A DNA stretch of 54,998 bases, taken from contig NZ_JACDNS010000014.1 of the NCBI RefSeq assembly GCF_017656495.1, positions 1 to 54,998 of the forward strand, given 5' to 3'. Below, piece by piece: positions 25,872-34,270 of the stretch (within the stretch, counting starts at the first letter, position 1; each line of letters begins with the position of its first letter). A model generated the notes under the pieces. The model did not search any database, had not been told where the DNA came from, and saw only the letters and a list, made by a program, of their open reading frames with translations. The stretch comes from Thermococcus sp. GTDB lineage: Archaea > Methanobacteriota_B > Thermococci > Thermococcales > Thermococcaceae. Both the position numbers and the translations under genes were made by a program.

Positions 25872-27050
25872 TCACCTCTTTAAGTGGTACCACTCTATCT
25901 CTCTATCAAGCTTGCCTCTCTCGATTATTTCCTTCATATTCTTAGCTATTGTCTTGATATCGCTGACAGTAAAGTCCCTTCCACCAAGCCCAACGATGTA
26001 GTTCTTCATTATTGGGTGAGCATCAGTGTTGTATAAGACACCCTTGGCCTCGTTGAAGAGTATCCCCTCTTGTCCGAAAGAGAAGTTTCTGTCAAGAACT
26101 GCAATTCCTTCCACGTTTTTGGCTAACTTATAGAGCTCTTCCTTGGGGAATGGTCTGAACCATCTCACTTTAGCAGCGCCAACTTTATATCCTTCTTTTC
26201 TGAGTAAGTCGACGGCTTCTTTAACTGTTCCCATCAGTGAACCCATTCCCATGAAGATGAACTCTGCATCGTCTGTCTTGTAAAGTTCGATCATTTGAGA
26301 ATAATCTCTTCTGAATTTCTCGCCAAACTCCTTACCTACTTCCTTGATAACTCTTCTAGCCTCCTCCATTGCTTTTTCGATTTTGTATCTGAACTCATAG
26401 TAATCAGCTGGAGTTCCCAAAGCTCCAACGGCAATTGGATTATCAAAGTCTGTTAATGTGTAAAGGGGTTCTCTTGGTGGTAAGAACTCGTCAATTTCTT
26501 CTTGTGGTGGCATGTCAACTATATCATATGTATGGCTCAGTATGAAAGCGCTCTCAATTATCATCACTGGGAGGTTTACTTTCCTGTGTTCAGCCACCTT
26601 AAACGCCATTAGAACGCCATCATATACCTCTTGATTATTTTCGGCATAGAACTGCATCCATCCAGTGTCTCTCTGGGCCAAAGAATCTGTTTGATCGTCC
26701 CAAACGCTCCATGGTGGAGCCATTGCTCTGTTGACATTAACCATCACTATTGGCAATCTTGCACCGCTTGCCCAGTGAAGCATTTCATGCATTAAAGCCA
26801 AACCTTGGGCCGATGTAGCGGTGAAAGCTCTTGCACCAGTAGCTGAAGCACCTATACAGGCTGCCATGGCAGAGTGCTCACTCTCAACAGGCACGTATTG
26901 TATTTCGGCTTCACCATTTGCGATGAACTCAGCAATCTTCTCAATGATTGATGTTTGTGGGGTAATTGGATAGGCAGCGACAACTTCAACTCTCGCATGC
27001 TTAGCTGCATAAGCAGCTGCGTAGTTTCCACTCACAACCTTTTTCGGCAT
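25872..27050 (-). CDS. vorA: 2-ketoisovalerate:ferredoxin oxidoreductase, alpha subunit
   Basis: 392 aa, paralogue of PorA: VSGNYAAAYAAKHARVEVVAAYPITPQTSIIEKIAE, ESEHSAMAACIGASATGARAFTATSAQGLALMHEM, and a C-terminal GLGGRDFTVSDI. The substitution of the porA-type AFPITPSTLVPE by AYPITPQTSIIE is one visible paralogue difference. SD GAGGTGG, ATG 27050, 9 bp after vorD. Confidence 0.96.
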   Translation of the reverse strand: MPKKVVSGNYAAAYAAKHARVEVVAAYPITPQTSIIEKIAEFIANGEAEIQYVPVESEHSAMAACIGASATGARAFTATSAQGLALMHEMLHWASGARLPIVMVNVNRAMAPPWSVWDDQTDSLAQRDTGWMQFYAENNQEVYDGVLMAFKVAEHRKVNLPVMIIESAFILSHTYDIVDMPPQEEIDEFLPPREPLYTLTDFDNPIAVGALGTPADYYEFRYKIEKAMEEARRVIKEVGKEFGEKFRRDYSQMIELYKTDDAEFIFMGMGSLMGTVKEAVDLLRKEGYKVGAAKVRWFRPFPKEELYKLAKNVEGIAVLDRNFSFGQEGILFNEAKGVLYNTDAHPIMKNYIVGLGGRDFTVSDIKTIAKNMKEIIERGKLDREIEWYHLKR

Positions 27051-27059
27051 GTTACCACC

Positions 27060-27377
27060 TCACTTCTCCTCTCTTACCATTGTTATTGCCTTGGTTGGAC
27101 ACTCATTTGCACAAATACCACAACCCTTACAATAGTCGTAGTCTATCGCCACATAGCCATCTTCTTTGATGTAAATTGCTGGCTCTGGACAGAACTTCCA
27201 GCAAATATAGCACTTGACACACTTGCTCTCATCAACTATTGGAATGAAAGTTCTCCAATCACCAGTGAAGTTTATGAGTGTAGTGCCAAGAGTTAGTGGG
27301 ACCTCTGGGTACTCATCAACAGATTTAAACACAAGCTTTTTCGCTTTTGCCTTCTTCTCCCCAAATAAAGTATTCAA
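27060..27377 (-). CDS. vorD: 2-ketoisovalerate:ferredoxin oxidoreductase, delta subunit (TTG start)
   Basis: 105 aa if started at TTG 27377, which lies 6 nt after the SD GGGGTG. The alternative GTG at 27386 is part of that SD. 105 aa is also the length I recall for the Pyrococcus protein. Two [4Fe-4S] motifs: CVKCYICWKFCP and CKGCGICANECP. The 3' half is nearly identical to porD at DNA level (for example the segment coding YDYCKGCGICANECPT). Confidence 0.93.
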   Translation of the reverse strand: MNTLFGEKKAKAKKLVFKSVDEYPEVPLTLGTTLINFTGDWRTFIPIVDESKCVKCYICWKFCPEPAIYIKEDGYVAIDYDYCKGCGICANECPTKAITMVREEK

Positions 27378-27412
27378 AGTGTTCACCCCTAAAGGATTTT
27401 AAAGGAAAGAAA

Positions 27413-27973
27413 TCAGAGTTCATAAACAACAGTTTTCTCAAAAGCTTCCCTTGCAGCCTTTGCGTTCTTCTCTCCGAGTTCACCAGAGAATGTGTCCTTA
27501 ATAGCTTCCTCAACTTTGTCAATGCTGACAATTCCTGTTGCTTTTGCAACTGCTCCGAGAATTGAAGTGTTTGTAATTGGTAATCCAAGAACCTCAAGAG
27601 CTATGGTTGTTGCATCGACTAAAGCTAACTTTGCTGGCTTCTTTTTGAGTTTCTCTAAAACTTCTTCCTTGCTCTTCTCTGTGTTAATTATGACAATTCC
27701 ACCCTCTTTTAGACCGGCCGTGACATCAACAGTCTCCAGAAGTGATGGATCCAAAACCACAACAATATCTGGCTCGTAAATCTGGGTCTTTATTCTGATT
27801 GGCTTGTCATCAATTCTTGTGAATGCCGTAACCGGTGCTCCTCTTCTCTCAACACCGAAGAATGGAAATGCTTGCACATACTTGCCCTCTAAGAAAGCCG
27901 CCTCAGCCAAAATGTTTGCAGCAGTAACTGCACCTTGTCCACCTCTACCATGAAAACGAACTTCTATCATCAT
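27413..27973 (-). CDS. porG: Shared gamma subunit of POR and VOR
   Basis: 186 aa (or 185 from the second ATG, 27970). Family hallmarks [38 protein letters not shown] and DPSLL. One gamma subunit serves both POR and VOR in Thermococcales, which explains its place at the head of both gene sets (porG-vorDAB-porDAB). SD AGGGGG. The upstream region carries two copies of an ATACCGAAAA element, the distal one overlapping the likely TATA (CTAAATAA). Confidence 0.96.
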   Translation of the reverse strand: MMIEVRFHGRGGQGAVTAANILAEAAFLEGKYVQAFPFFGVERRGAPVTAFTRIDDKPIRIKTQIYEPDIVVVLDPSLLETVDVTAGLKEGGIVIINTEKSKEEVLEKLKKKPAKLALVDATTIALEVLGLPITNTSILGAVAKATGIVSIDKVEEAIKDTFSGELGEKNAKAAREAFEKTVVYEL

Positions 27974-27987
27974 CTTTGCCCCCTAAA

Positions 27988-28035
27988 GTTTTTCGGTATT
28001 AGTTTTGAAAGAATGCATTTATTTAGTTTTCGGTA
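27988..28035 (-). promoter_or_regulatory. porG promoter with a repeated ATACCGAAAA element
   Basis: On the minus strand ATACCGAAAAC (28035-28025) is followed by TAAATAAATG, and ATACCGAAAAAC recurs at 27999-27988 just before the SD. The first copy supplies the BRE plus TATA. The second could be an operator or a second promoter. Confidence 0.4.
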
Positions 28036-28078
28036 TAGAAAGAAGAAGCTTTCACTAGGTGTCTCTGGGTAAAAATGA

Positions 28079-28249
28079 ACACGCTTTGTGGTTGGTGTCT
28101 ATAAAAGAACATCAAGCACCATTAGAGTAGTACTTTACGTTTGTAAAGAAGTTAGGGGCGGAGACCCTGACCCTTTGTATTATGCCAACTTCACGCACCT
28201 TGATAAGAGTGGAAAGCAAAATCTTTTAAATGGCTTATTGTCTATATAG
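28079..28249 (+). pseudogene. Possible gene relic between porG and the phosphate transporter
   Basis: A 57-codon frame without ATG reads protein-like in its middle (RVVLYVCKEVRGGDPDPLYY, then ANFTHLDKSGKQN). Its downstream part runs into the transporter promoter, so only ~28085-28215 could be relic. A TATA-like TCTATAAAAG at ~28098 lies inside it. I recognise no family; an eroded transposase or similar gene is possible. It may be chance. Confidence 0.2.
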
Positions 28250-28251
28250 AC
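28224..28251 (+). promoter_or_regulatory. Promoter and palindromic operator of the phosphate transporter
   Basis: TATA TTTTAAAT (28224-28231) is followed by the perfect palindrome GTCTATATAGAC (28240-28251). TCTATAGA (28259-28266) is a second, shorter palindrome. The predicted start site (~28255) lies between them, so a repressor at these sites would block initiation. Confidence 0.5.
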
Positions 28252-28289
28252 TATATACTCTATAGATGCAGAGAGACGGAGGTGACACC

Positions 28290-29252
28290 ATGGACGGACT
28301 TGTGATAGCAGCACTTGCAGTTGGGTTTTACATTGCATGGAATATTGGTGCGAATGATTCAGCCAATGCAATGGGAACGGCTGTTGGAGCTGGAGTTTTA
28401 AGCTTCAGACAAGCCACTTTTACAATTGCAGTATTCGTTCTTCTGGGAGCTTACCTTAAAGGCTACAAAGTCATGAAAACCGTTGGTAAAGGAATTGTCC
28501 CTGAAGGATATTTAACAATTGAGATGGCTGTGATAGCCCTTTTAGCAGCTGGTGTTTGGGTGACTATCGCAACTATTAAGGGTTTGCCAGTTTCCACTAC
28601 CCAAGCAATTGTTGGTGGGGTTGTGGGAGTTGGCTTGGCTATTCACGCTCCCATAAAGTGGTTCACACTCACCAAGATTGCTGCGGCATGGGTAGTTTCA
28701 CCAATCGTTGCTGGTATTCTTGCAATGATTTTGTACAAGTTCTATGGATACCTCATCAATCAAATGAAAAGCATTGGACGTATTGAGCTTTTATACAAAT
28801 GGCTGGCTGTTTTGGGTGGTTCTTACATGGCCTTCAACTTTGGCGCAAACGAGGTTGCAAATGCTACTGGACCATTAGTTGGAGCAGGATTTTTAGTGCC
28901 AAAGGTCGCTGGCATTTTTGGCGCAATAAGTCTAGCTCTGGGCTCTCTAACATTCAGCTATGCTGTGATGTACACCGTTGGAAAGAAGATAACAGCTTTA
29001 GGACCAGCTTCAGCTTTCGCTGCCCAGTTTGGCTCAGCTATTGCTGTAAGTTTAGCTAACATCCTAGGATTACCTGTTAGTTCAAGCCAGGCAATTGTTG
29101 GTGGAGTCGTGGGGGTAGGTATAATAACAGGAGAGGGCATTGATAAATCGACTATAAAAGATATTATCTTCGGATGGGTTGCAACGCCAACCACGGCTAT
29201 AATAATCGCACTTGGAATTTTCAAGCTGTTCTCCCTGTTTGGGTTGATTTAG
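28290..29252 (+). CDS. Inorganic phosphate transporter, PiT family
   Basis: 320 aa from the ATG at 28290 (MDGLVIAALAVGFYIAWNIGANDSANAMGT), behind the SD GGAGGTGA; an ATG at 28266 precedes the SD. Ten or so helices arranged as an inverted repeat, seen as GANDSANA versus GANEVANA and GLPVSTTQAIVGGVVGVG versus GLPVSSSQAIVGGVVGVG. PiT carriers import phosphate with a cation. The DUF47 protein often paired with such carriers is 7.4 kb away at 36665. Ends overlap hflX (convergent) by 4 nt. Confidence 0.92.
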   Translation: MDGLVIAALAVGFYIAWNIGANDSANAMGTAVGAGVLSFRQATFTIAVFVLLGAYLKGYKVMKTVGKGIVPEGYLTIEMAVIALLAAGVWVTIATIKGLPVSTTQAIVGGVVGVGLAIHAPIKWFTLTKIAAAWVVSPIVAGILAMILYKFYGYLINQMKSIGRIELLYKWLAVLGGSYMAFNFGANEVANATGPLVGAGFLVPKVAGIFGAISLALGSLTFSYAVMYTVGKKITALGPASAFAAQFGSAIAVSLANILGLPVSSSQAIVGGVVGVGIITGEGIDKSTIKDIIFGWVATPTTAIIIALGIFKLFSLFGLI

Positions 29253-30547
29253 CTTTCTACTTTGCTCTCTTCTATTGACGCATACCTTATCTCAACTCCC
29301 AGCTTTGTTAGGCTTTTAATCATCCCAACCTGAATGTAGGCTAAAATCTTTGTAAATTCCCCATATTCAATGCTCAGCACTTCCCCAATTGAGTTTATCA
29401 GGGCAACTACTTGTGAAACTTTATCCCCCTCTTTAACAACGATCTCAAAGGGCTTATACTTCGGCAGAGTTAGTATTGCCCTCTCAAGGGCATCGTAAAG
29501 CTCTTCTAGCTGATTCAGCTTTGCTGAAATTCCTACAACATCAAAGATAACTACTCCCCTTTTATCTGCAAGCTCTTTAATTGCTCTCTTTTTATCTTCA
29601 ACATCAACTTTTGTCGTTAAGTCCTGCTTATTTAGAACAACAATTATTGGCTTGTCTAACGCTTTAAGCTCCCTCAAAATTTTAAGAGAAGCCAAAAACT
29701 TTCTTCTGATTTCATTCCAAGGCTCACTCACATCCAAAACGAGGAGGACTATATCAGCTTTTGTTATCTCTTCGAGGGTTGAGTGAAAAGCCTCAACAAT
29801 GAAGGGGGGCAAGTCATCTATAAATCCGACTGTATCCGTTGCCAACACTCTCTTTTGATTGACTTTGAACCTTCTCGTTGTGGTGTCGAGGGTTGTGAAC
29901 ATCTGATCTTTGGCTGGGATTTCCTCTCTCGCTAAAGCATTCAAAAGCGTTGATTTTCCGGCATTTGTGTATCCAGCAAGAGCTATAAGGATAAATCCCA
30001 CTTCTTCTCTTCTTTTTCTCTTGACCTCTCTATCCTCTCTAACTCTTTCAAGCTCTTTCCTTATTTTACCCATTCTGTAACGAATATGCTTCAGATACTG
30101 GTGGATTTGATACTCACCCATACCCTTAAAACCCGGTTGCTCACCCATTTTAGCCCTTCTAATCGCTTCTCTAACTAGAGGTAACTCGTATCTTAGATTA
30201 GCAAGCTCGACCTGAAGCTTTGCCTCTTTAGAATGGGCTCTCTTTTCAAATATTTCAAGGACAAGCTGCCACTTATCCATAATGTCAATTCTAAGCTCCT
30301 TTGCGATGTTAAAAGCCTGAGATGGCGTAAGCTGGTTTGCAAAAATTATTTTGTCGGGTTTAAGCTCCTCTGCCAGCTTTTTAATCTCTTGAAGCTTTCC
30401 CGGACCGATGTTGTACTTTGGATGTTCCTCCCTAACCTGCTCAACTATTGCAAGAACTTCATAGCCAGCACTACGCAGAAGCTCCTCAAACTCCGCTTTA
30501 TTTACCCTTTTTCTGGGCGAATGTCTAATAACACCAATTACTCTCAT
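29249..30547 (-). CDS. hflX: GTPase HflX
   Basis: 432 aa. N-terminal HflX domain with a glycine-rich loop (YNIGPGKLQEI) and a coiled coil (~155-182). The GTPase domain follows with G1 GYTNAGKST (192-200), G2 around TTLDTTTRRF, G3 DTVGF, G4 NKQD. HflX binds the 50S subunit and rescues or splits stalled ribosomes. No SD precedes the ATG. TATA ATATAAA is centred 27 bp upstream, so the mRNA is probably leaderless. Confidence 0.95.
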   Translation of the reverse strand: MRVIGVIRHSPRKRVNKAEFEELLRSAGYEVLAIVEQVREEHPKYNIGPGKLQEIKKLAEELKPDKIIFANQLTPSQAFNIAKELRIDIMDKWQLVLEIFEKRAHSKEAKLQVELANLRYELPLVREAIRRAKMGEQPGFKGMGEYQIHQYLKHIRYRMGKIRKELERVREDREVKRKRREEVGFILIALAGYTNAGKSTLLNALAREEIPAKDQMFTTLDTTTRRFKVNQKRVLATDTVGFIDDLPPFIVEAFHSTLEEITKADIVLLVLDVSEPWNEIRRKFLASLKILRELKALDKPIIVVLNKQDLTTKVDVEDKKRAIKELADKRGVVIFDVVGISAKLNQLEELYDALERAILTLPKYKPFEIVVKEGDKVSQVVALINSIGEVLSIEYGEFTKILAYIQVGMIKSLTKLGVEIRYASIEESKVES

Positions 30548-30570
30548 CGGATTGAGCTAATGTATAGGGG

Positions 30571-30577
30571 TTTATAT
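30571..30577 (-). promoter_or_regulatory. TATA box of a leaderless hflX mRNA
   Basis: ATATAAA on the minus strand, centred 27 bp before the A of the ATG. Transcription should start at or within a base or two of the start codon. Confidence 0.5.
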
Positions 30578-30614
30578 TCTTTTGGAAGAAAGAGAACATG
30601 AAGCAAGAGAGTGA

Positions 30615-30956
30615 TCAGGCTTCCTGAAGTTTGAGGATTGCTTCTGCTAAATCTCCTTTTGTTTCCTCTAAGGCTTTTTTAGCGGTCTCATAATCTACAC
30701 CAGTTTGCTCCATGACGAGCTTAATGTCCTCTTCTGGGATGTTCAGAATTTCCCTAACCTCTTCCTTGCCAACTATCTGGTAACTTTTCTCTCCCATGGC
30801 CTCTATAATGGTAACTATTGGCTCGCTGATTACAATCTCTTTGTTTTCAAAGCGTATTATGACTTCTTTGACACCCTCAAGCTCTTCCATCTTTATGCCA
30901 AGTTGCTTCATCATTTTTTTCATCTGCTTTGGATTCATGCCTTTCATTGGAAACAT
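30615..30956 (-). CDS. nac: Nascent polypeptide-associated complex protein (archaeal NAC)
   Basis: 113 aa. NAC domain (residues ~15-65: [25 protein letters not shown] ... SYQIVG) plus a C-terminal UBA domain (residues ~75-112: [35 protein letters not shown]). It homodimerises on ribosomes and contacts emerging chains. SD GGTGGTG precedes the ATG. A Met-rich N terminus is normal for the family. Confidence 0.95.
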   Translation of the reverse strand: MFPMKGMNPKQMKKMMKQLGIKMEELEGVKEVIIRFENKEIVISEPIVTIIEAMGEKSYQIVGKEEVREILNIPEEDIKLVMEQTGVDYETAKKALEETKGDLAEAILKLQEA

Positions 30957-31067
30957 TTACACCACCTACAAAAGCTCAGAAGTTTGGGGTATTTATAGTT
31001 AGCGTGAAAAACTAAAATAAGAGAAGACTAAAATCTCCTCTTCTTTTGGGCTTGTCCATGTATCTCG

Positions 31068-32216
31068 TTATTCTGCATTCTCATTCTCTCTACTAAAAGA
31101 CATCTTAAGGAGAGGTGGAGTGACGAGGGTGCTGAGGAATATCATGAGCACGATAACAACATAGGCATCTCCCCCAACTATGCCAGCATGCATAGCTATG
31201 GCAAGCATTGCCAGTTCAACTCCCATCCTTGGAATCATACCAATGCCTATTCTGAGCGACTGTCTTAGGTTAAGTCCAGCAATGAAAGCCCCAAGACCAC
31301 ATCCAATTATCTTGCTAACTATCGCCCCAATTGTAAAAGCGAAAGCAAAGATTCCAACATGAGATATAGCTTTGAGTGGAATGTTCATTCCAACATCCAC
31401 AAAAAACAGTGGGATGAATATTGAGTGCGCCACAATCCTTGTATGCTCAAATATTGGCTTCCTAAATTCAGTTTCACTTAAAGCCAAACCAAAGAGATAC
31501 GCTCCAAGGATTGATGCAAGGTTCATGTGCTCGGCGAGATAAGCAAATGCAAAGAGAACTGCCATCGAGAGAGTTATAGTCGAATCAGCAAAACCAAGGC
31601 GGACGACCTTCCTAAGAAGCCAGTCAATTGCTGGTGGGGTTATGTAAATAGATGCTAGAAGGAAGGCTATAACTTTGAGCAATATAAGACCTATACCGAT
31701 AGAATTTACCCCTCCTTGAACTAAGATTGAAATAACTACGCTGAGAATTATAATTCCAAGGATATCATCAACTATTGCAGCGGTTATTATCGCATTGCCT
31801 TCCACCGTCTTCAGGGCATCTAACTCCATAAGAACCCTAACCGTTAAGCTGACGCTCGTTGGAGTTGTCAATGCACCATAAAGGAGGGCCTGTTTAAACC
31901 CCTTAAACGGATATACAACAGCAAAGCCGATTAAGAAAGCAACTATGACACCCACAACAGCTGTTAAAAATCCAACCTTACCAGCTAGCTTAAGTTCATC
32001 AACACTACTCTCAAGGCCTGCCATGAAGAGAAGGAAAAGTACGCCCAGCATTGATATGTCTATAACTTCAGTAGTTGGAGGAAAGAGCATACCAAGAAGA
32101 ATTCCGCCGATTATCTGGCCTAAAACGACAGGTTGACCTATCCTTGCGAATATCCATCCAAAGGTCTCAGCAGTCATCAACATAAGCGCTAAATAAAGGA
32201 TAAGCTCAAGCTCCAT
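31068..32216 (-). CDS. Cation:proton antiporter (CPA2, Kef/NapA type)
   Basis: 382 aa from the ATG at 32216 (MELELILYLALMLMTAE), SD GGTGA. An alternative GTG at 32225 overlaps the upstream stop. About 12 helices. The ion-binding pair is visible as IVDDILGI (~148-155), typical of electrogenic Na+/H+ or K+/H+ exchangers. VLGQIIGGILLG and LFLLFMAGLE near the N terminus are CPA2 hallmarks. No TrkA-N domain is attached. Coupled to the CBS protein upstream, which may gate it by nucleotide binding (inference). Confidence 0.88.
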   Translation of the reverse strand: MELELILYLALMLMTAETFGWIFARIGQPVVLGQIIGGILLGMLFPPTTEVIDISMLGVLFLLFMAGLESSVDELKLAGKVGFLTAVVGVIVAFLIGFAVVYPFKGFKQALLYGALTTPTSVSLTVRVLMELDALKTVEGNAIITAAIVDDILGIIILSVVISILVQGGVNSIGIGLILLKVIAFLLASIYITPPAIDWLLRKVVRLGFADSTITLSMAVLFAFAYLAEHMNLASILGAYLFGLALSETEFRKPIFEHTRIVAHSIFIPLFFVDVGMNIPLKAISHVGIFAFAFTIGAIVSKIIGCGLGAFIAGLNLRQSLRIGIGMIPRMGVELAMLAIAMHAGIVGGDAYVVIVLMIFLSTLVTPPLLKMSFSRENENAE

Positions 32217-32221
32217 TAAGA

Positions 32222-32692
32222 TCACCGAGCGAAAATCCTAAGGAGCCTTATGACGTTTTGGGCAGAAAATGTGCCAACAACAATTTTCCCTTTATCTACA
32301 ATTGGAAATTGTCTAACCCCAGTTTCAACCATCATCTCAAGGGCATAGCCAAGACTGTCATTGGGACTTAGGGTTATCGGGCGAGTGTTCATGATTTCCT
32401 TCACTGGCCTGTCCCAGTCAAAGTGTGCTTCTTTAATTGCATCCAGACCAACTAAGACATAGTCAGATGGAGGAAGTGTTAAGTTGATTATCTCATCAAT
32501 TGAAATAAATCCAAGGAGCTTCCCCTCATCGTCCGTAACAACAGCACAAGTTTCGTGTTCAAGCTCTTTGATGAGCTTCTCAATCTTATCTTCTGGGGAG
32601 AGTCTTAGAAAGTTCCTCTCCATTGCAAGCTTTATTGGCATCTTTGATAGCTTAAAGATGTTAAGCTTGGGCTTTTCCTTGTCCTCTGACAA
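32222..32692 (-). CDS. CBS-domain pair protein (TTG start)
   Basis: 156 aa. Start is TTG at 32692, 5-6 nt behind GGAGGTG; no ATG is available upstream. Two CBS repeats fill most of the protein: LRLSPEDKIEKLIKELEHETCAVVTDDEGKLLGFISIDEI and RPITLSPNDSLGYALEMMVETGVRQFPIVDKGKIVVGTFSAQNVI. CBS pairs bind adenosine nucleotides. It lies 5 nt upstream of the antiporter in the same operon, so it is probably its regulatory subunit. Confidence 0.85.
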   Translation of the reverse strand: MSEDKEKPKLNIFKLSKMPIKLAMERNFLRLSPEDKIEKLIKELEHETCAVVTDDEGKLLGFISIDEIINLTLPPSDYVLVGLDAIKEAHFDWDRPVKEIMNTRPITLSPNDSLGYALEMMVETGVRQFPIVDKGKIVVGTFSAQNVIRLLRIFAR

Positions 32693-32723
32693 AATACCAC
32701 CTCCAAACAGAAAAGAGAAAAAT

Positions 32724-33755
32724 TCACCCGCTTCTCTCTTCCTTCGGACCTGTCCAAGTTTCCTCGTTAGCCTGCATTATTCTCTTTCTATATTCTTCAT
32801 ACCTCTTCCATGCTTCCTGAGCTTTCTCTTTCTCACCTAAAAGCTCATAGGTCTCTGCAACATGTTTCCACCATGCTTCATCTTCTTCCGCTTCTTTCAG
32901 ACAGTATTCAAGGAACTTTTGATAAGCTTCTCTTGCTTTTTCTTCATCTCCAAGTTTGCGGTAGATGTTTCCAACGTCCTCCCAGAATACACCCTCTTCC
33001 TGAGCCTCTTTCATATAGTACTCCAAAGCCTTCTGCCATGCTTCTCTCGCTTTCTCCTCATTGCCTAATTCCTCATAGAGCTTTGCAACATCCTCCCAGA
33101 ACCAAGGCTCTTCTTCAGCGTAACGCTCCAAAGCCTTTGCAGCTCTCTCCATGTTCCCAGCTTTCTTCCAGTACTCGTGAGCTTCCTTGAGATAATATGT
33201 ATCTTTCTCTTTCTCATAGAGTTGCTCATAAATTTCAGCAGCTTTTTCGTATCTTTCAGCTTTCTCATATGCCCATGCCGCACTCTCCATCCAGCCAAGC
33301 TTTTCATACATCTCAGCAGCTTTTAGATAGTTTCCTTTCTTTTCGTATTTCCTTGCAGCCGCTTTATAGTTACCCTCTCTTTCTAACTTTTCAGCACTTT
33401 TAAAGCGGTCAATTAACCCTAAGTCTGGCTCACTGATATACCATATTCCAAAAGCTAACCCTAAAATGAACAAAACTATTATTCCCCCAACAATCTTAAG
33501 CTTCTGCCAAGTTATGCTCAGATAAGTCGCATAGGCACTGAGAGCTGTTGGCACCGATAGATATGCTGCGTACTTCCAGCTCTCTGCATAGAGAGTCAGC
33601 ACAAGGAAGAAGCCAAGCATTAGGGTCAAACCCAGAAAACCTAAGCTGAGAACAATCCTAACGAGCATCCAAAAGCCCCATTTATAGATTATTCCTCCAG
33701 CTATCGCAATTATTAGGGCTAAAAATCCTATGACATAAAGCTTTAACTTGTCCAT
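32724..33755 (-). CDS. Membrane-anchored TPR-repeat protein
   Basis: 343 aa. Three to four N-terminal helices (residues ~5-105) followed by ~7 tetratricopeptide-like repeats rich in KA-R-Y-E-K (for example GNYKAAARKYEKKGNYLKAAEMYEKLG). The repeats face the cytoplasm or exterior depending on helix number. TPR units bind partner proteins; none is identifiable here. Reverse-strand translations of the repeats give spurious long frames. SD GGGTGA. Overlaps the upstream ogt gene end by 13 nt, so it is in one operon with it. Confidence 0.8.
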   Translation of the reverse strand: MDKLKLYVIGFLALIIAIAGGIIYKWGFWMLVRIVLSLGFLGLTLMLGFFLVLTLYAESWKYAAYLSVPTALSAYATYLSITWQKLKIVGGIIVLFILGLAFGIWYISEPDLGLIDRFKSAEKLEREGNYKAAARKYEKKGNYLKAAEMYEKLGWMESAAWAYEKAERYEKAAEIYEQLYEKEKDTYYLKEAHEYWKKAGNMERAAKALERYAEEEPWFWEDVAKLYEELGNEEKAREAWQKALEYYMKEAQEEGVFWEDVGNIYRKLGDEEKAREAYQKFLEYCLKEAEEDEAWWKHVAETYELLGEKEKAQEAWKRYEEYRKRIMQANEETWTGPKEERSG

Positions 33756-34270
33756 CCTTTCACCCCCTCTACCTCAAGCAAAAACTGCTTGTACTCTCTT
33801 TTTGGTGTGTAGTTCCCCAACCCTGATTTTAAAACAACCCTATGACAAGGAATGATTATCGGATATGGATTTCTTTGCATTGCATTGCCTATAGCCCTTG
33901 GAGATGTTGATAACATTCTGGCAAGCTCTCCATAGGTTATAACGCTTCCTCTTTTAATCTTTTTTGTTAAAATTTCATAAACTTTCCTTTCAAAAGGAGT
34001 GACACCTCTAAAGCTCAGAAATTCTAAAACGTCTTCGTTTTCAATCCTGCCAATTAACACATTATAAACAATCTTTGGGTAATCCGTTTTTTCTTCAACT
34101 AAATTTACCGAAACCTTTCTACGCTCAAGAAACGCTTTTAATGAGTTTGTTCGCTCCATAAGGTGTTTATACCCATCAAGAGAAAAAGTTATCCCATCAA
34201 TTTTCTCTTCAAAAACTACAGCAATCCAAATTTCCCTTCCAAAGATTTCAAACTTTTCAATGCTTATCAT
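33743..34270 (-). CDS. ogt: Methylated-DNA--protein-cysteine methyltransferase (MGMT/Ogt)
   Basis: 175 aa from the ATG at 34270, behind AGAGGTG. Transfers O6-alkyl groups from guanine to its own active-site Cys142 in the PCHRV motif. Helix-turn-helix RAIGNAMQRNPYPIIIPCHR and the GLGNYTPKREYK segment (Asn-hinge to active-site loop) are intact. N-terminal RNase-H-like domain ~1-85. Length matches the Thermococcus kodakarensis enzyme. Overlaps the TrmJ-like gene by 14 nt. Confidence 0.95.
   Translation of the reverse strand: MISIEKFEIFGREIWIAVVFEEKIDGITFSLDGYKHLMERTNSLKAFLERRKVSVNLVEEKTDYPKIVYNVLIGRIENEDVLEFLSFRGVTPFERKVYEILTKKIKRGSVITYGELARMLSTSPRAIGNAMQRNPYPIIIPCHRVVLKSGLGNYTPKREYKQFLLEVEGVKGWTS

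Noticed and set aside
32810-33403. Plus-strand frames rich in Leu/His/Ser antisense to the TPR gene
   Set aside because: The repetitive composition simply mirrors the TPR repeats on the other strand.
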